The position numbers and the translations under genes were made by a program. Source: Thalassorhabdomicrobium marinisediminis (lineage in GTDB: Bacteria > Pseudomonadota > Alphaproteobacteria > Rhodobacterales > Rhodobacteraceae). From it: a DNA stretch of 64,000 bases. The notes beneath the pieces were generated by a model. It was not told the origin of the DNA, searched no databases, and was given only the letters and a program-made list of their open reading frames with translations. Every line of letters begins with the position of its first letter. Within the stretch, counting starts at the first letter, position 1. This document shows positions 25,193 through 34,026 of the stretch, one piece after another. The stretch is taken from positions 1 through 64,000 of the forward strand of contig NZ_QCYG01000010.1 in assembly GCF_003072065.1 (NCBI RefSeq), in the 5' to 3' direction.

Positions 25193-26319
25193 TGGAGCGT
25201 TTCACCGTCACCTATCGCATCGTGGCCGACGACGACCACGATGCCGCCGCCCGTGCCGATGCCATCGCGCTTGAGGATACCGTCGAAATCCCCCGCGACG
25301 TGGTGCCCAAGGGCTACGTCGAGGACGTGATCCTTGGCCGGGTCGAGGATGTCACGCCCACGGGCGACGCCGTCTGGTCCGCGCGGATCGCCTATCACAT
25401 CGACAGCGTCGGCCACGATCTGGCGCAGCTGCTCAACGTGATCCTGGGCAACGCCTCGATCTTGCGCGGCGTTAAAGCGGTGGACCTGACGCCCGACGCC
25501 GCCCTGCGCGCGCGCTTTCCCGGCGCGCGGTTCGGCGCGGCGGGCGTGCGTGCGCTCACCGGACGCAGCACTGGCGGCTTTGTCTGCCCGGTGATCAAGC
25601 CGCAGGGCACCTCCTCGGACAGTCTTGCCCAATTGTGCTACCTGACCGCCGTGGCCGGGGCCGATATCGTGAAAGAGGATCACGGCCTTGCCGGGCAGGA
25701 CGCCGCGCCCTTCCGGGAGCGCGTCACCGCCTGCGCCGCCGCCGTGGCCCGCGCCAACGCCGAACGGCAAGAGAAGGGCGACCAGACGCAGGCGCTGTAT
25801 TTCCCAAACATCAGCGGCCCCGCCCACAAAATCCACGATAACGCCCGTTACGCCCGCGATGCCGGTGCCGATGGGCTGCTGATCATCCCCGGGCTTTACG
25901 GCTTCGACGCGATGAACCAGCTTGCGCAGGACGATGAACTGGACCTACCAATCATGGCGCACCCCAGCCATCTGGGGCCCTATGTGCTGTCGCCGGATCA
26001 CGGCTACGGCCACGGGATGCTGTTCGGGCAACTCATGCGTCTTGCGGGGGCCGATATCTCGGTCTTTCCCAACCATGGCGGGCGCTTCGGCTTCTCGGTT
26101 GAGGAATGCGACGCCATCGTCGCCGATTGCCGGGACCCATCAGGGGTCGGCCCCGCAATCCTGCCCAGCCCCGGCGGCGGCATGTCGGTCGAGCGCTTGC
26201 CCGACATGCAACGACAATACGGCGCGGATTGCGTCTATCTTCTGGGTGGCAGCCTGTTGCGGGCGGGGGATGGCATCGGTGATGTGATCCGGGACATGCG
26301 CCGCGCCTTGACCCCGTAG
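25192..26319 (+). CDS. RuBisCO-like protein (form IV)
   Basis: This 375-residue protein is a RuBisCO homologue. It keeps KPQG (Lys136, equivalent to Lys175) and GADIVKEDH, where Lys161 matches the carbamylated Lys201 and Asp163 matches Asp203, but His164 replaces Glu204. The loop 6 region reads PNHGGRFGF and has no lysine equivalent to Lys334, so carbon fixation is not expected. The phosphate-site glycines appear as SPGGGMS. Known form IV proteins enolise or isomerise methylthio-ketose phosphates, or act on oxo-isoapionate-4-phosphate. Following mtnA and transketolase in one operon, isomerisation of the MtnA product to a ketose-5-phosphate is the simplest guess. Confidence 0.9.
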   Translation: MERFTVTYRIVADDDHDAAARADAIALEDTVEIPRDVVPKGYVEDVILGRVEDVTPTGDAVWSARIAYHIDSVGHDLAQLLNVILGNASILRGVKAVDLTPDAALRARFPGARFGAAGVRALTGRSTGGFVCPVIKPQGTSSDSLAQLCYLTAVAGADIVKEDHGLAGQDAAPFRERVTACAAAVARANAERQEKGDQTQALYFPNISGPAHKIHDNARYARDAGADGLLIIPGLYGFDAMNQLAQDDELDLPIMAHPSHLGPYVLSPDHGYGHGMLFGQLMRLAGADISVFPNHGGRFGFSVEECDAIVADCRDPSGVGPAILPSPGGGMSVERLPDMQRQYGADCVYLLGGSLLRAGDGIGDVIRDMRRALTP

Positions 26320-26355
26320 GGCAATCGCAAACGTGGGTGAAAGAATTATTGCATA

Positions 26356-26374
26356 TATCTAAAAATTTTAGATA
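26356..26374. promoter_or_regulatory. 19-bp palindromic operator upstream of the XRE-cupin regulator
   Basis: TATCTAAAA-A-TTTTAGATA is a perfect palindrome around one central base, in an AT-rich island upstream of the regulator gene. A TTGCAT at 26349-26354 could be its -35 element, placing the palindrome within the promoter spacer. A second short palindrome TCTTGCAAGA follows at 26381-26390. This is most likely the autoregulatory site of the XRE-cupin protein, controlling the peptide-transporter operon (inference). Confidence 0.65.
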
Positions 26375-26405
26375 GTCTGATCTTGCAAGAAGATCGGAGC
26401 CGCCC

Positions 26406-27011
26406 ATGACCGAAACCGCCCACCCCGACCCGACCGGACAACAGCCGCCTGTCGGGGCCCTGTTGCGGGCGGCGCGGCGCAGTCAGAACCTGACCTTGCA
26501 AGAGCTTAGCACCCGCTCCGGCCTCTCGGTCGGCTACCTGAGCCAGATCGAGCGCGACATCGCGACCCCGTCGCTGGGTTCGCTCAACCGGTTGGCGGCG
26601 GCGCTCTCGCTGGATCTGGGGCACTTCATTCCGCTGCCCAATGCCCGTGGCCTTGTCACCCGCAAACAGGATCGCGAAACGATCTGGGTGCGCGAGGGCG
26701 GCATGACCTATGAACGGCTGCACGGCGAATTCGTGGGCGCGGCCTTCTCCGCGTTCCTTATCACCATGCCCGCCGGGTTCGTGACGGAAACCGACATTCA
26801 CACGGGTGAGGAGTTCGTCGAGGTGCGCAGCGGCCGGGTGATCTTTACCATCGGTGAACGCGACTACGATCTGCAGGCTGGCGACACGCTGCATTTCAAC
26901 TCCGACCAGCGCCATCAGGCCCGCAACCCCGAAGGCGATCCGGCGGTGCTTTTCTGGCTTGGCAACGGTCCGACCTTCCAGATGACCCCGCAATCGGGCA
27001 CCTCGGCGTGA
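26406..27011 (+). CDS. XRE-family regulator with cupin sensor domain
   Basis: This 201-residue repressor/activator has an N-terminal lambda-Cro type helix-turn-helix (TLQELSTRSGLSVGYLSQIERDIATPS, around residues 30-56) and a C-terminal cupin (HTGEEFVEVRSGRVIFTIGE and DTLHFNSDQRHQARN). PuuR-like members sense amines or amino acids. The stop overlaps the GTG start of the first permease gene, so it is the first gene of the peptide-importer operon, and a palindromic operator lies 32 bases upstream of its start. The cupin here is a sensor, not the methylthioxylulose-phosphate enzyme known in Rhodospirillum. Confidence 0.9.
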   Translation: MTETAHPDPTGQQPPVGALLRAARRSQNLTLQELSTRSGLSVGYLSQIERDIATPSLGSLNRLAAALSLDLGHFIPLPNARGLVTRKQDRETIWVREGGMTYERLHGEFVGAAFSAFLITMPAGFVTETDIHTGEEFVEVRSGRVIFTIGERDYDLQAGDTLHFNSDQRHQARNPEGDPAVLFWLGNGPTFQMTPQSGTSA

Positions 27012-27955
27012 CCGGGGCCAGCCGACTTCCCCTGATGTGGCTGGCGCAGCGCATCGGCATGATGCTTCTGACGCTGCTGGCGATCATCACCCTGACCTTT
27101 GCGCTGATGCACGCGGTGCCCGGCGGGCCCTTCGTGTCGGAGAAAATGCTCGCCCCCGAGATTGAAGCCGCGCTGAACGCCAAGTTCGGATTGGATCAGC
27201 CGATCTGGCGGCAATACCTCAATTATCTGGGCGGCGTGCTGACCTTCGATCTGGGACCGTCGTTCAAATACCCCGGCGTCAGCGTCAACAGCATGATCGC
27301 CGACGGACTTGCCGTGACCGCGCAGACCGGGCTTCTGGCGATGATCTGCGTGGTGGCCGTGGGTGTGCCCGCGGGGATCGTAGCGGCCCTCAACCGTGGG
27401 CGCTGGCCGGACACGCTGGCGATGTTCCTTGCCAGTCTGGGCATTGCCGTGCCCTCTTACGTTATCGCCACGGTGGCGCTTTACATCTTCGCGCTGCGGC
27501 TTGGTTGGACCCCGGCCTTCGGGCTGGACGACTGGCGCGGCTACATCCTGCCGGTTGTGGCGCTGTCGGGCTTCTGGATGTCCTTCGTCGCGCGCCTCAC
27601 ACGGTCCAACCTGCTTGAGACGATGTCGCAGGACTACATCATGACCGCCCGCGCCAAGGGTCTGCCCGCGCGCACGGTGATGCTGCGCCACGGGCTGCGC
27701 AATTCGCTGATTCCGGTGGTCACCGTGCTGGGGCCCGTGGTGGCCAACCTGCTGACCGGAAGCTTCGTGATCGAACAGATCTTCGCCTTGCCGGGGATCG
27801 GCCGGCATTTTGTGCAGTCGATCACCAACCGCGATTATACCGCGATCATGGGGATCACGATTTTCTATGCGGTCTTCCTGATGCTGATGATCCTGATCGT
27901 CGATCTGCTTTACCTCTGGCTTGACCCGCGCATTTCATACGGAGACCGCAAATGA
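27008..27955 (+). CDS. Oligopeptide ABC permease, OppB/DppB type
   Basis: This 315-residue inner-membrane permease has six hydrophobic segments and the EAA loop typical of the family (DYIMTARAKGLPARTVMLRHGLRNSLIP). The GTG start overlaps the regulator stop (GTGA); an ATG nine codons downstream is an alternative. It is the first structural gene of a five-gene importer (27008-32693). Confidence 0.92.
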   Translation: MTGASRLPLMWLAQRIGMMLLTLLAIITLTFALMHAVPGGPFVSEKMLAPEIEAALNAKFGLDQPIWRQYLNYLGGVLTFDLGPSFKYPGVSVNSMIADGLAVTAQTGLLAMICVVAVGVPAGIVAALNRGRWPDTLAMFLASLGIAVPSYVIATVALYIFALRLGWTPAFGLDDWRGYILPVVALSGFWMSFVARLTRSNLLETMSQDYIMTARAKGLPARTVMLRHGLRNSLIPVVTVLGPVVANLLTGSFVIEQIFALPGIGRHFVQSITNRDYTAIMGITIFYAVFLMLMILIVDLLYLWLDPRISYGDRK

Positions 27956-29124
27956 CCCGACCGGCCATTGCGCCTGATATGTGGCTGCCCCTTGATCCGC
28001 AGACCGGGCGCCCGGGCGATCCGGTGGTGGGCAGCGCCAGCCTTGGCTTCTGGGCCGGAGTGCGGTCGCGGCTCTGGCGGCACCGTCCGGCGATGGCGGG
28101 GCTGGGGTTCATCATCCTCCTTATCGTGGCGGCGGTGTTCGGGCCGATGCTGTCACCCTACAGCTACTTTCAGCAGAACCTTGAGCTGTCGAACCTGCCG
28201 CCCGTCTATCGCCCCTATACGGTGGCCGAGGGCGTGCAGGTTCACGTCAACACCAGCAACCTAAGCCTTTACGAGGTCGGCGACGGGGGCGGGCTGACCG
28301 GCCTGCTGCGGCCGGACGGGCGCGACATGATCAACCGTCAGACCACGTGGGAAATTGCGGGCAAGACCGTGGTGCTGGACTACGGTCAGCGGCCCGCCGT
28401 GCTGACCATTGACGGCGAGGTCGCGCAAGCCGGCGGGCGCAAGCTCAACCGGCGCAACCCCTTCGGCACCGACCAGTTGGGCCGCGACGTGCTTGTGCGG
28501 CAGCTTTACGGCGCGCGAATCTCGCTGCTGGTGGCCGCCGCCGCCGTGCTGGCGAATTTCGTGATCGGCGTGGTCTATGGCGGGGTTTCCGGCCTGCTGG
28601 GCGGGCGCGTGGATGCAGTAATGATGCGCATCGTCGAGATCGTCGCGACGATCCCGCTCACGCTTTATGTGATCTTGATGATGGTGGTGCTGCAATCGGG
28701 GCTCCTCTCGGTCGTGCTGGCGATCGGCACCGTCTATTGGGTGGACATGGCGCGGGTGGTGCGGGGGCAGATCCTGACGCTGAAAAGTCAGGACTACGTC
28801 GCCGCCGCGCGCACCATGGGGGCCTCGACCTCGCGCATCCTGTTCAAACACCTGCTGCCCAACGCCTTTGGCCCGATCCTTGTGACGCTGACCATGCTGA
28901 TCCCCTCGGCTATCTTTATCGAAAGCTTCATGAGCTTCATCGGCCTTGGCGTGACACCGCCACAGGCAAGCTGGGGGACGCTGACCTCGGAAGCGGTGGA
29001 GACCTTGCGCGCCTATCCGCACCAATTGTTCTTTCCCGCCGTGGCGATCAGCCTGACCATGCTGGCGTTCAACTTCCTCGGCGATGGTCTGCGCGATGCG
29101 CTGGACCCGAGGTTGTCGTCATGA
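27952..29124 (+). CDS. Oligopeptide ABC permease, OppC type
   Basis: At 390 residues this permease is longer than most DppC proteins because of an inserted periplasmic domain after the first helix (around residues 75-165, from YSYFQQNLELSNLPP to GRKLNRRNPFGTDQLG). The EAA motif reads DYVAAARTMGASTSRILFKHLLPN. The same insertion is known in enterobacterial OppC. It overlaps both neighbours through ATGA junctions. Confidence 0.92.
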   Translation: MTRPAIAPDMWLPLDPQTGRPGDPVVGSASLGFWAGVRSRLWRHRPAMAGLGFIILLIVAAVFGPMLSPYSYFQQNLELSNLPPVYRPYTVAEGVQVHVNTSNLSLYEVGDGGGLTGLLRPDGRDMINRQTTWEIAGKTVVLDYGQRPAVLTIDGEVAQAGGRKLNRRNPFGTDQLGRDVLVRQLYGARISLLVAAAAVLANFVIGVVYGGVSGLLGGRVDAVMMRIVEIVATIPLTLYVILMMVVLQSGLLSVVLAIGTVYWVDMARVVRGQILTLKSQDYVAAARTMGASTSRILFKHLLPNAFGPILVTLTMLIPSAIFIESFMSFIGLGVTPPQASWGTLTSEAVETLRAYPHQLFFPAVAISLTMLAFNFLGDGLRDALDPRLSS

Positions 29125-30137
29125 CCGCGCCTCTGCTGTCCTTGCGCGATCTGCGTACCGAATACCGCACCGACCGGGGCGTGGTGCAGGCCGTGCGCGG
29201 CGTCGAACTGACCCTCCACCGGGGGGAGATTCTCGGGCTGGTCGGGGAGAGCGGGTCGGGCAAGTCCGTCACCTGCATGAGCCTTCTGAAACTGCTCAAA
29301 CGCGGGGGGCACATCACCTCGGGCACGGCGGACTTCGACGGCGTCGACCTGCTGAGCCTGTCGGACCGGGCGCTGACCCGGGTGCGCGGTGACCGCATCG
29401 GCGTGATCTTCCAAGACCCGATGTCGGCGCTTAACCCCACGATGACCGTGGGCCGCCAGATCGTCGAGGTGCTGATGCAGCACCGCCGGATCGGCAAGAA
29501 CGCCGCCCGCGCCCGCGCGGTCGAGTTGTTCAAACTGGTGCGTATCCCCTCGCCCGAGACCCGCATCGACAATTATCCCCATGAATTCTCCGGCGGAATG
29601 CGGCAACGGGTGATGATCGCGATTGCGCTGGCCTGTGAGCCGGACATCCTGATCGCGGACGAGCCGACGACCGCGCTGGATGTGACGATCCAGCGGCAGA
29701 TTCTGGCGCTGCTGAAAGAGCTGCGCGACCGGCTGGGCATGGCGATTATCCTTGTGACCCATGACCTTGGGGTGATCGCCGAGACTGCCGACCGGGTCAT
29801 GGTGCTTTATGGCGGTCAAGTGATGGAGGAAGCCCCGGTCGCGGACCTGTTCGCGGCCCCGCAGCATCCCTACACCCGCGGGCTACTGGCGGCGATCCCC
29901 GATCCGCGCCTTGCGGGGCGGCCGCTGTCGCCGGTGCGCGGCAGCCCGCCGGACATGCGCAGCCCGCCGCCCGGTTGCCCCTTCGCGCCCCGCTGCCCCC
30001 GCGCCATGCGGATCTGCGCCACGCCGCCGCCGATGTATGACGGCACGGAGTCCGCCCGCCTGCGTCCGACGCAACGCAGCCGCTGCTGGCTGGCCGATAC
30101 CAATGCCCCTGCCCCGACCCCGGAGCCCGCAGAATGA
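29121..30137 (+). CDS. Oligopeptide ABC ATPase, OppD type
   Basis: This 338-residue ATPase has Walker A (GESGSGKSV), the signature ([15 protein letters not shown]) and Walker B ([13 protein letters not shown]). The C-terminal extension [14 protein letters not shown] belongs to the cysteine cluster seen in peptide-transporter ATPases, which can hold an iron-sulfur centre. The start was placed at [11 protein letters not shown], overlapping the OppC stop, rather than at a far upstream codon within OppC. Confidence 0.93.
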   Translation: MTAPLLSLRDLRTEYRTDRGVVQAVRGVELTLHRGEILGLVGESGSGKSVTCMSLLKLLKRGGHITSGTADFDGVDLLSLSDRALTRVRGDRIGVIFQDPMSALNPTMTVGRQIVEVLMQHRRIGKNAARARAVELFKLVRIPSPETRIDNYPHEFSGGMRQRVMIAIALACEPDILIADEPTTALDVTIQRQILALLKELRDRLGMAIILVTHDLGVIAETADRVMVLYGGQVMEEAPVADLFAAPQHPYTRGLLAAIPDPRLAGRPLSPVRGSPPDMRSPPPGCPFAPRCPRAMRICATPPPMYDGTESARLRPTQRSRCWLADTNAPAPTPEPAE

Positions 30138-31126
30138 CCCGCCCCCTGCTCGAACTTCACGACCTGGAGATGCACTTTCCGACGCGGCACGGCGTGCTGA
30201 AAGCGTTGGACGGGGTCAGCCTGACGATCCAGCGGGGCGAGACCTTGGGCCTTGTGGGGGAAAGCGGCTGCGGGAAATCCACCCTCGCCCGGGCACTGAT
30301 CCGGCTCTATCGCCCGACGGGTGGCCGCGTGGTGCTGGACGGGACCGACATCACGACGCTGGGGGACAAGGCGCTGAAACCCCACCGCAGGCGGGTGCAG
30401 ATGATTTTTCAAGACCCTGTGGCGGCTCTGAACGGGCGGATGACCGTGGGGGAGTTGATTGCCGAACCGCTTGAGGTGATGGGCATCGGCACTGCCAAAT
30501 CCCGCCGTGCGCGGGTGGCCGCGTTGCTCGATCAGGTGGGGCTGGGGGCCGAGGCCGCCGACCGCTACCCCCATGCCTTTTCCGGCGGTCAGCGGCAGCG
30601 CGTGGGCATCGCCCGCGCCATCGCGCTCGAACCCGATCTGGTCGTCTGTGATGAGCCGATCTCGGCGCTGGACGTCTCTATTCAGGCGCAAATCGTCAAT
30701 ATGCTCTCGGAGCTCAAGCGCGACACCGGGTTGGCCTATCTGTTCATCACCCACGATCTGTCGATGCTGCGCCATATCGCCGACCGCATCGGCGTGATGT
30801 ATCTGGGCAAACTGGTCGAGATCGCCCCGTCCGAAGCGCTGCACACCGCGCCGCGCCATCCCTATACGCAGCTTTTGTGGTCGGCCATTCCAGTCCCCGA
30901 TCCGGAGGCCCGTCGCGACGATGCGTTCGAGACGGGCGAGGTGCCCAGCCCGCTGGACCTGCCATCCGGTTGCCGGTTCCGCACCCGCTGCCCCCGCGCG
31001 ACCGCGCTTTGCGCTGAAGTAGAGCCTGATCTGACGCTGCACGACGACGGCCACGCCGTCGCCTGTCATCACCCGCTGCCCGCTGGCAGCACATCTCATA
31101 CTCAGGAGGAGAGAGAGAATGCGTAA
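30134..31126 (+). CDS. Oligopeptide ABC ATPase, OppF type
   Basis: This 330-residue partner ATPase has Walker A (GESGCGKST), signature (FSGGQRQRVGIARAI) and Walker B (LVVCDEPISALDV), plus the C-terminal cysteine cluster CRFRTRCPRATALC. It overlaps OppD by an ATGA junction and the binding-protein gene by 8 bases. Confidence 0.93.
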   Translation: MTRPLLELHDLEMHFPTRHGVLKALDGVSLTIQRGETLGLVGESGCGKSTLARALIRLYRPTGGRVVLDGTDITTLGDKALKPHRRRVQMIFQDPVAALNGRMTVGELIAEPLEVMGIGTAKSRRARVAALLDQVGLGAEAADRYPHAFSGGQRQRVGIARAIALEPDLVVCDEPISALDVSIQAQIVNMLSELKRDTGLAYLFITHDLSMLRHIADRIGVMYLGKLVEIAPSEALHTAPRHPYTQLLWSAIPVPDPEARRDDAFETGEVPSPLDLPSGCRFRTRCPRATALCAEVEPDLTLHDDGHAVACHHPLPAGSTSHTQEERENA

Positions 31127-32693
31127 ACTGTTCATGTCCACCGCCTTTGCCGCGCTTGTCGCGGGGCCAGTGCTGGCCGCAGGCGATCTGACCTATGTGG
31201 TCAACAACGAATCCGCGACCTACGATCCCGGGCTGACGTCCGAGACCTTCGCCGCGCCGATCATCGGCAACACCTTCGAAGGCCTCGTGCGCTTCACCGA
31301 AGAGGGTGAGATCGAAGGCGCCATGGCTGAAAGCTGGGAAGTCTCCGAAGACGGGCTGACCTATACCTTCAAGCTGCGCGACGCCAAATGGTCCGACGGA
31401 AAGCCCGTCACCGCGCAGGATTTCGTCTATGCCTGGATGCGTGTGCTTGATCCCGCTGCAGGTGCCAAGAACCCGTCGATGTTCTATCTGATCGACGGGG
31501 CCGAGGCGCATTACGCCGCCGGTGGAGAGGGCGACGTGGCGATTTCCGCGCCCGACGACAAGACGCTGACCTTCACGCTGACCAACCGCATTCCCTACAT
31601 GATGCAGCTTCTGACCTACACCAACTGGTTCCCGGTGCGTGAGGATGTAGTCGAGGCCGACCCCGAAGGCTGGACCCGCAACCCCGAAACCTTCATCGGC
31701 AATGGCCCGTTCAAGGTGACCGAGTTCAACTTCGGGGAATCCGTCGTCTTCGCCAAGAACGATGCGTACTATGGGGCCGAGGACGTGTCGCTCGACACCC
31801 TGACCTTCCGGTTGATCCCCGATCAGGCGACCGCGCTCACCGCGATGGAATCCGGTCAGGTGGACGGGATCGAAGCCGTGCCCGCGCCGGAAATCCCCCG
31901 TCTGATGGCGGAAAGCGACGCCTTTATGATCGTGCCGGCGTTGGGGACGACCTATGCGTTCTTCAACCCTGCACAGGCACCGCTGGATGACGTGCGCGTG
32001 CGCAAGGCGCTGTCCATGGCGATCGACCGGCAGGACATCGTGGACTTCGTTCTGCAATCCGCCGATCAACCCGCCATCGGCCTTGTGCCCTATGGCATGA
32101 CCCTGAACGGTGAGGATTTCCGCGACGGTGTCGATACCTACGGGCTAGACGCGGACGCCCAGCCCGAGGCTGCTGCGGCCCTGCTGGCCGAGGCCGGCTA
32201 TCCGAACGGCGAAGGCTTCCCCGAAACCGTGTTCGTCACCTACACCTCGCCGCCCATCGAAAAGCTGCTCGAAGCGATTCAACAGATGTGGAAGGAAAAC
32301 CTGAACATCGACGTCTCCATTCAGGCGACCGAGTGGCAGGTCTATTATCCCGAAGTGCAAAAGGTCGAATACCAGATCGCGCAGATGGGCTGGGGCGCGG
32401 ATTATCCGCACCCGATGACCTTCCTTGACGTCTTCCTGCCCGACAGCCCCAACAATCTGGCGGCTTGGCAGAGCGAGGACTTCGCCGCAGCGGTTGATGC
32501 GGCCAAGGCCACCGCGGACGAAGCCGAGAGCCTTGCCGCTATGCGCGAAGCCGAGGCCGTGTTGATGAACGACCACGTCATCCTGCCGATGTATCACCGC
32601 TACAACTACATGATGATGTCGCCGGATGTCGAAGGGTTCTGGCGGTCATCGCTCAACGTGCCCTACTTCCGCGATGTGACAATCACGGAATAA
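31119..32693 (+). CDS. Oligopeptide-binding protein, OppA family
   Basis: This 524-residue periplasmic receptor has a short Sec signal peptide (MRKLFMSTAFAALVAGPVLAAG) and the family features EGLVRFTEEGEIEGAMAESW, WSDGKPVTAQDFVYAWMRVL and GNGPFKVTEFNFGESVVF. It closely follows the OppA rather than the DppA pattern. A strong AGGAGG lies 8 bases before the ATG, inside the end of the OppF gene. The gene is last in the operon and is followed by a UUCG-loop hairpin terminator. Confidence 0.92.
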   Translation: MRKLFMSTAFAALVAGPVLAAGDLTYVVNNESATYDPGLTSETFAAPIIGNTFEGLVRFTEEGEIEGAMAESWEVSEDGLTYTFKLRDAKWSDGKPVTAQDFVYAWMRVLDPAAGAKNPSMFYLIDGAEAHYAAGGEGDVAISAPDDKTLTFTLTNRIPYMMQLLTYTNWFPVREDVVEADPEGWTRNPETFIGNGPFKVTEFNFGESVVFAKNDAYYGAEDVSLDTLTFRLIPDQATALTAMESGQVDGIEAVPAPEIPRLMAESDAFMIVPALGTTYAFFNPAQAPLDDVRVRKALSMAIDRQDIVDFVLQSADQPAIGLVPYGMTLNGEDFRDGVDTYGLDADAQPEAAAALLAEAGYPNGEGFPETVFVTYTSPPIEKLLEAIQQMWKENLNIDVSIQATEWQVYYPEVQKVEYQIAQMGWGADYPHPMTFLDVFLPDSPNNLAAWQSEDFAAAVDAAKATADEAESLAAMREAEAVLMNDHVILPMYHRYNYMMMSPDVEGFWRSSLNVPYFRDVTITE

Positions 32694-32702
32694 CACGACG
32701 GT

Positions 32703-32726
32703 CAGCGGGCGCTTCGGTGCCCGCTG
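32703..32726 (+). terminator. Stable UUCG hairpin after the peptide-transporter operon
   Basis: CAGCGGGC and GCCCGCTG flank a GCTTCGGT loop, giving an extended stem closed by a C-UUCG-G tetraloop, followed by GCCTTTG. The position just after the OppA stop and before the convergent TPR gene fits a terminator, possibly used from both sides. Confidence 0.65.
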
Positions 32727-32735
32727 GCCTTTGCC

Positions 32736-33944
32736 CTAGGGGAATCCGGCCCCCGCAAGCCCCTCAAGGAACCGCGAGAAGCCGGGCCATTCCCGAAGCG
32801 GATTGACCTCGGCCGCCAGCGCCACGCTTTCCTTCGGATCGATCTTCAGAACCTGCGCCGCGCAGGCGCGGGCCTTTTCGGTTTCACCCAGACGGAACAG
32901 CGCCGACGCCTTGATGCGCAGCGCGTTCTTCATGTCCGGGTTGACCGCCAACGCCACCTCGGACAATTCCACCGCCGCCGCGTCCTGCCCGCCATGGATC
33001 GCCGCCAGCGCGCCGGCAAACCCGTGGGTCACCCGCATCGGGTCCAGCGGGCTGATCGCCAAAGCCCGGCGGGCATAGGCAAGCCCCGTTTCGAAATTCA
33101 GATCATAGGTCATGAACAGGCTGCCCCAGCCGAGGATGTGACTGCCATGGGGTTGCAAGGCGGCGGCGCGGGCGACCAGGTCGGCCGTCAAGGGGTAGTC
33201 ACGAAAGATCATGCCCTGCGCAAAGGCCGTGGTCCAAAGGATCGCCGGGTCCTGCGGATCACCTTTCCACGCTCGCGCGCAGGCCTCCTCAATTGCCGGA
33301 GCCACGGTGTCGCGCCCCATGATCCAGCCGCTGCGATAGGCGCGCGTCAGCAGAAACGCCTTGTAGCCATTGGCCGCCGGGTGGTCGGGATCGGTCGAGA
33401 GGACCTCGTCCACCAGAGCAAGCGCCGCCTCATTGCCCGTGCGGTCAAAACTCCAGATCGCGTGGCGCGCCTGACAGAGTTTGGCAAAGATGGTCGGGTC
33501 TTCGGCGGCGCGCGCGGGCGGAAAGATCCAATCCGGCCGGGGCGGCTGCGCCTCGGTCAGCATTCCGGCAATCCTTTGGGCCGCCCCGTCGGCCAGCACT
33601 TGCAGGGTTGCGCCCTCAACCGTGACGGTCTGCGCCTCTGCGGTGGTGAGGTCGTTCAGCGTCAGAGTCAATTCTGACGAGTTTTCGGGAGTAAACCTGC
33701 CGCGCAGCGCATGGCTGACCCCCATCTCGGTCAACGCCTCGGGCGAGCTGTCGAAGGCAGGCTGAAAGGTCGTGTGATGGGACAGCGCCCGCGCCTGCGC
33801 CAGACGCACCACCTCGTTCAACACGTCTTCTGCCAGCGCCGGACCACGCCAGTCGGGTGCGTCGGTCGCAAACGGGAGCGCGCAGAGCACGGGGCGTGCG
33901 GTTTTCACGATCCGGCTTTGCGCCTTGGCCGATGTTTCCTGCAT
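32736..33944 (-). CDS. TPR-type protein resembling the C-terminal part of adenylate-cyclase-like regulators
   Basis: The 402-residue product begins with a segment like the alpha/beta domain found after the cyclase or CadC-like domain of alphaproteobacterial regulators (RPVLCALPFATDAPDWRGPA, then LAEDVLNEVVRLAQARALSH). It continues with helical repeats (for example YARRALAISPLDPMRVTHGF and VELSEVALAVNPDMKNALRI). The DNA-binding or cyclase domain that normally precedes is missing. The start at MQETSAKA has GGAGG upstream. It lies 82 bases downstream of the LysR gene on the same strand and may be co-transcribed. Function unknown. Confidence 0.7.
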   Translation of the reverse strand: MQETSAKAQSRIVKTARPVLCALPFATDAPDWRGPALAEDVLNEVVRLAQARALSHHTTFQPAFDSSPEALTEMGVSHALRGRFTPENSSELTLTLNDLTTAEAQTVTVEGATLQVLADGAAQRIAGMLTEAQPPRPDWIFPPARAAEDPTIFAKLCQARHAIWSFDRTGNEAALALVDEVLSTDPDHPAANGYKAFLLTRAYRSGWIMGRDTVAPAIEEACARAWKGDPQDPAILWTTAFAQGMIFRDYPLTADLVARAAALQPHGSHILGWGSLFMTYDLNFETGLAYARRALAISPLDPMRVTHGFAGALAAIHGGQDAAAVELSEVALAVNPDMKNALRIKASALFRLGETEKARACAAQVLKIDPKESVALAAEVNPLREWPGFSRFLEGLAGAGFP

Positions 33945-34026
33945 GCTCCGGTGCCTCCTGCGGTGGGTTGCGAAAAGGCTAGGCCAGCGGGACACCGCAA
34001 AAAAGTGAGAAATACGCGAAGGTCGT

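Noticed and set aside
25192-26319. True CO2-fixing RuBisCO
   Set aside because: Loop 6 lacks the essential lysine, Glu204 is His, the protein is short, and no phosphoribulokinase or small subunit is present.
26406-27011. The cupin next to the RuBisCO-like gene as the methylthioxylulose-phosphate desulfurase known from Rhodospirillum
   Set aside because: The protein has an N-terminal helix-turn-helix and is coupled to the peptide transporter, so it is an XRE-cupin regulator.
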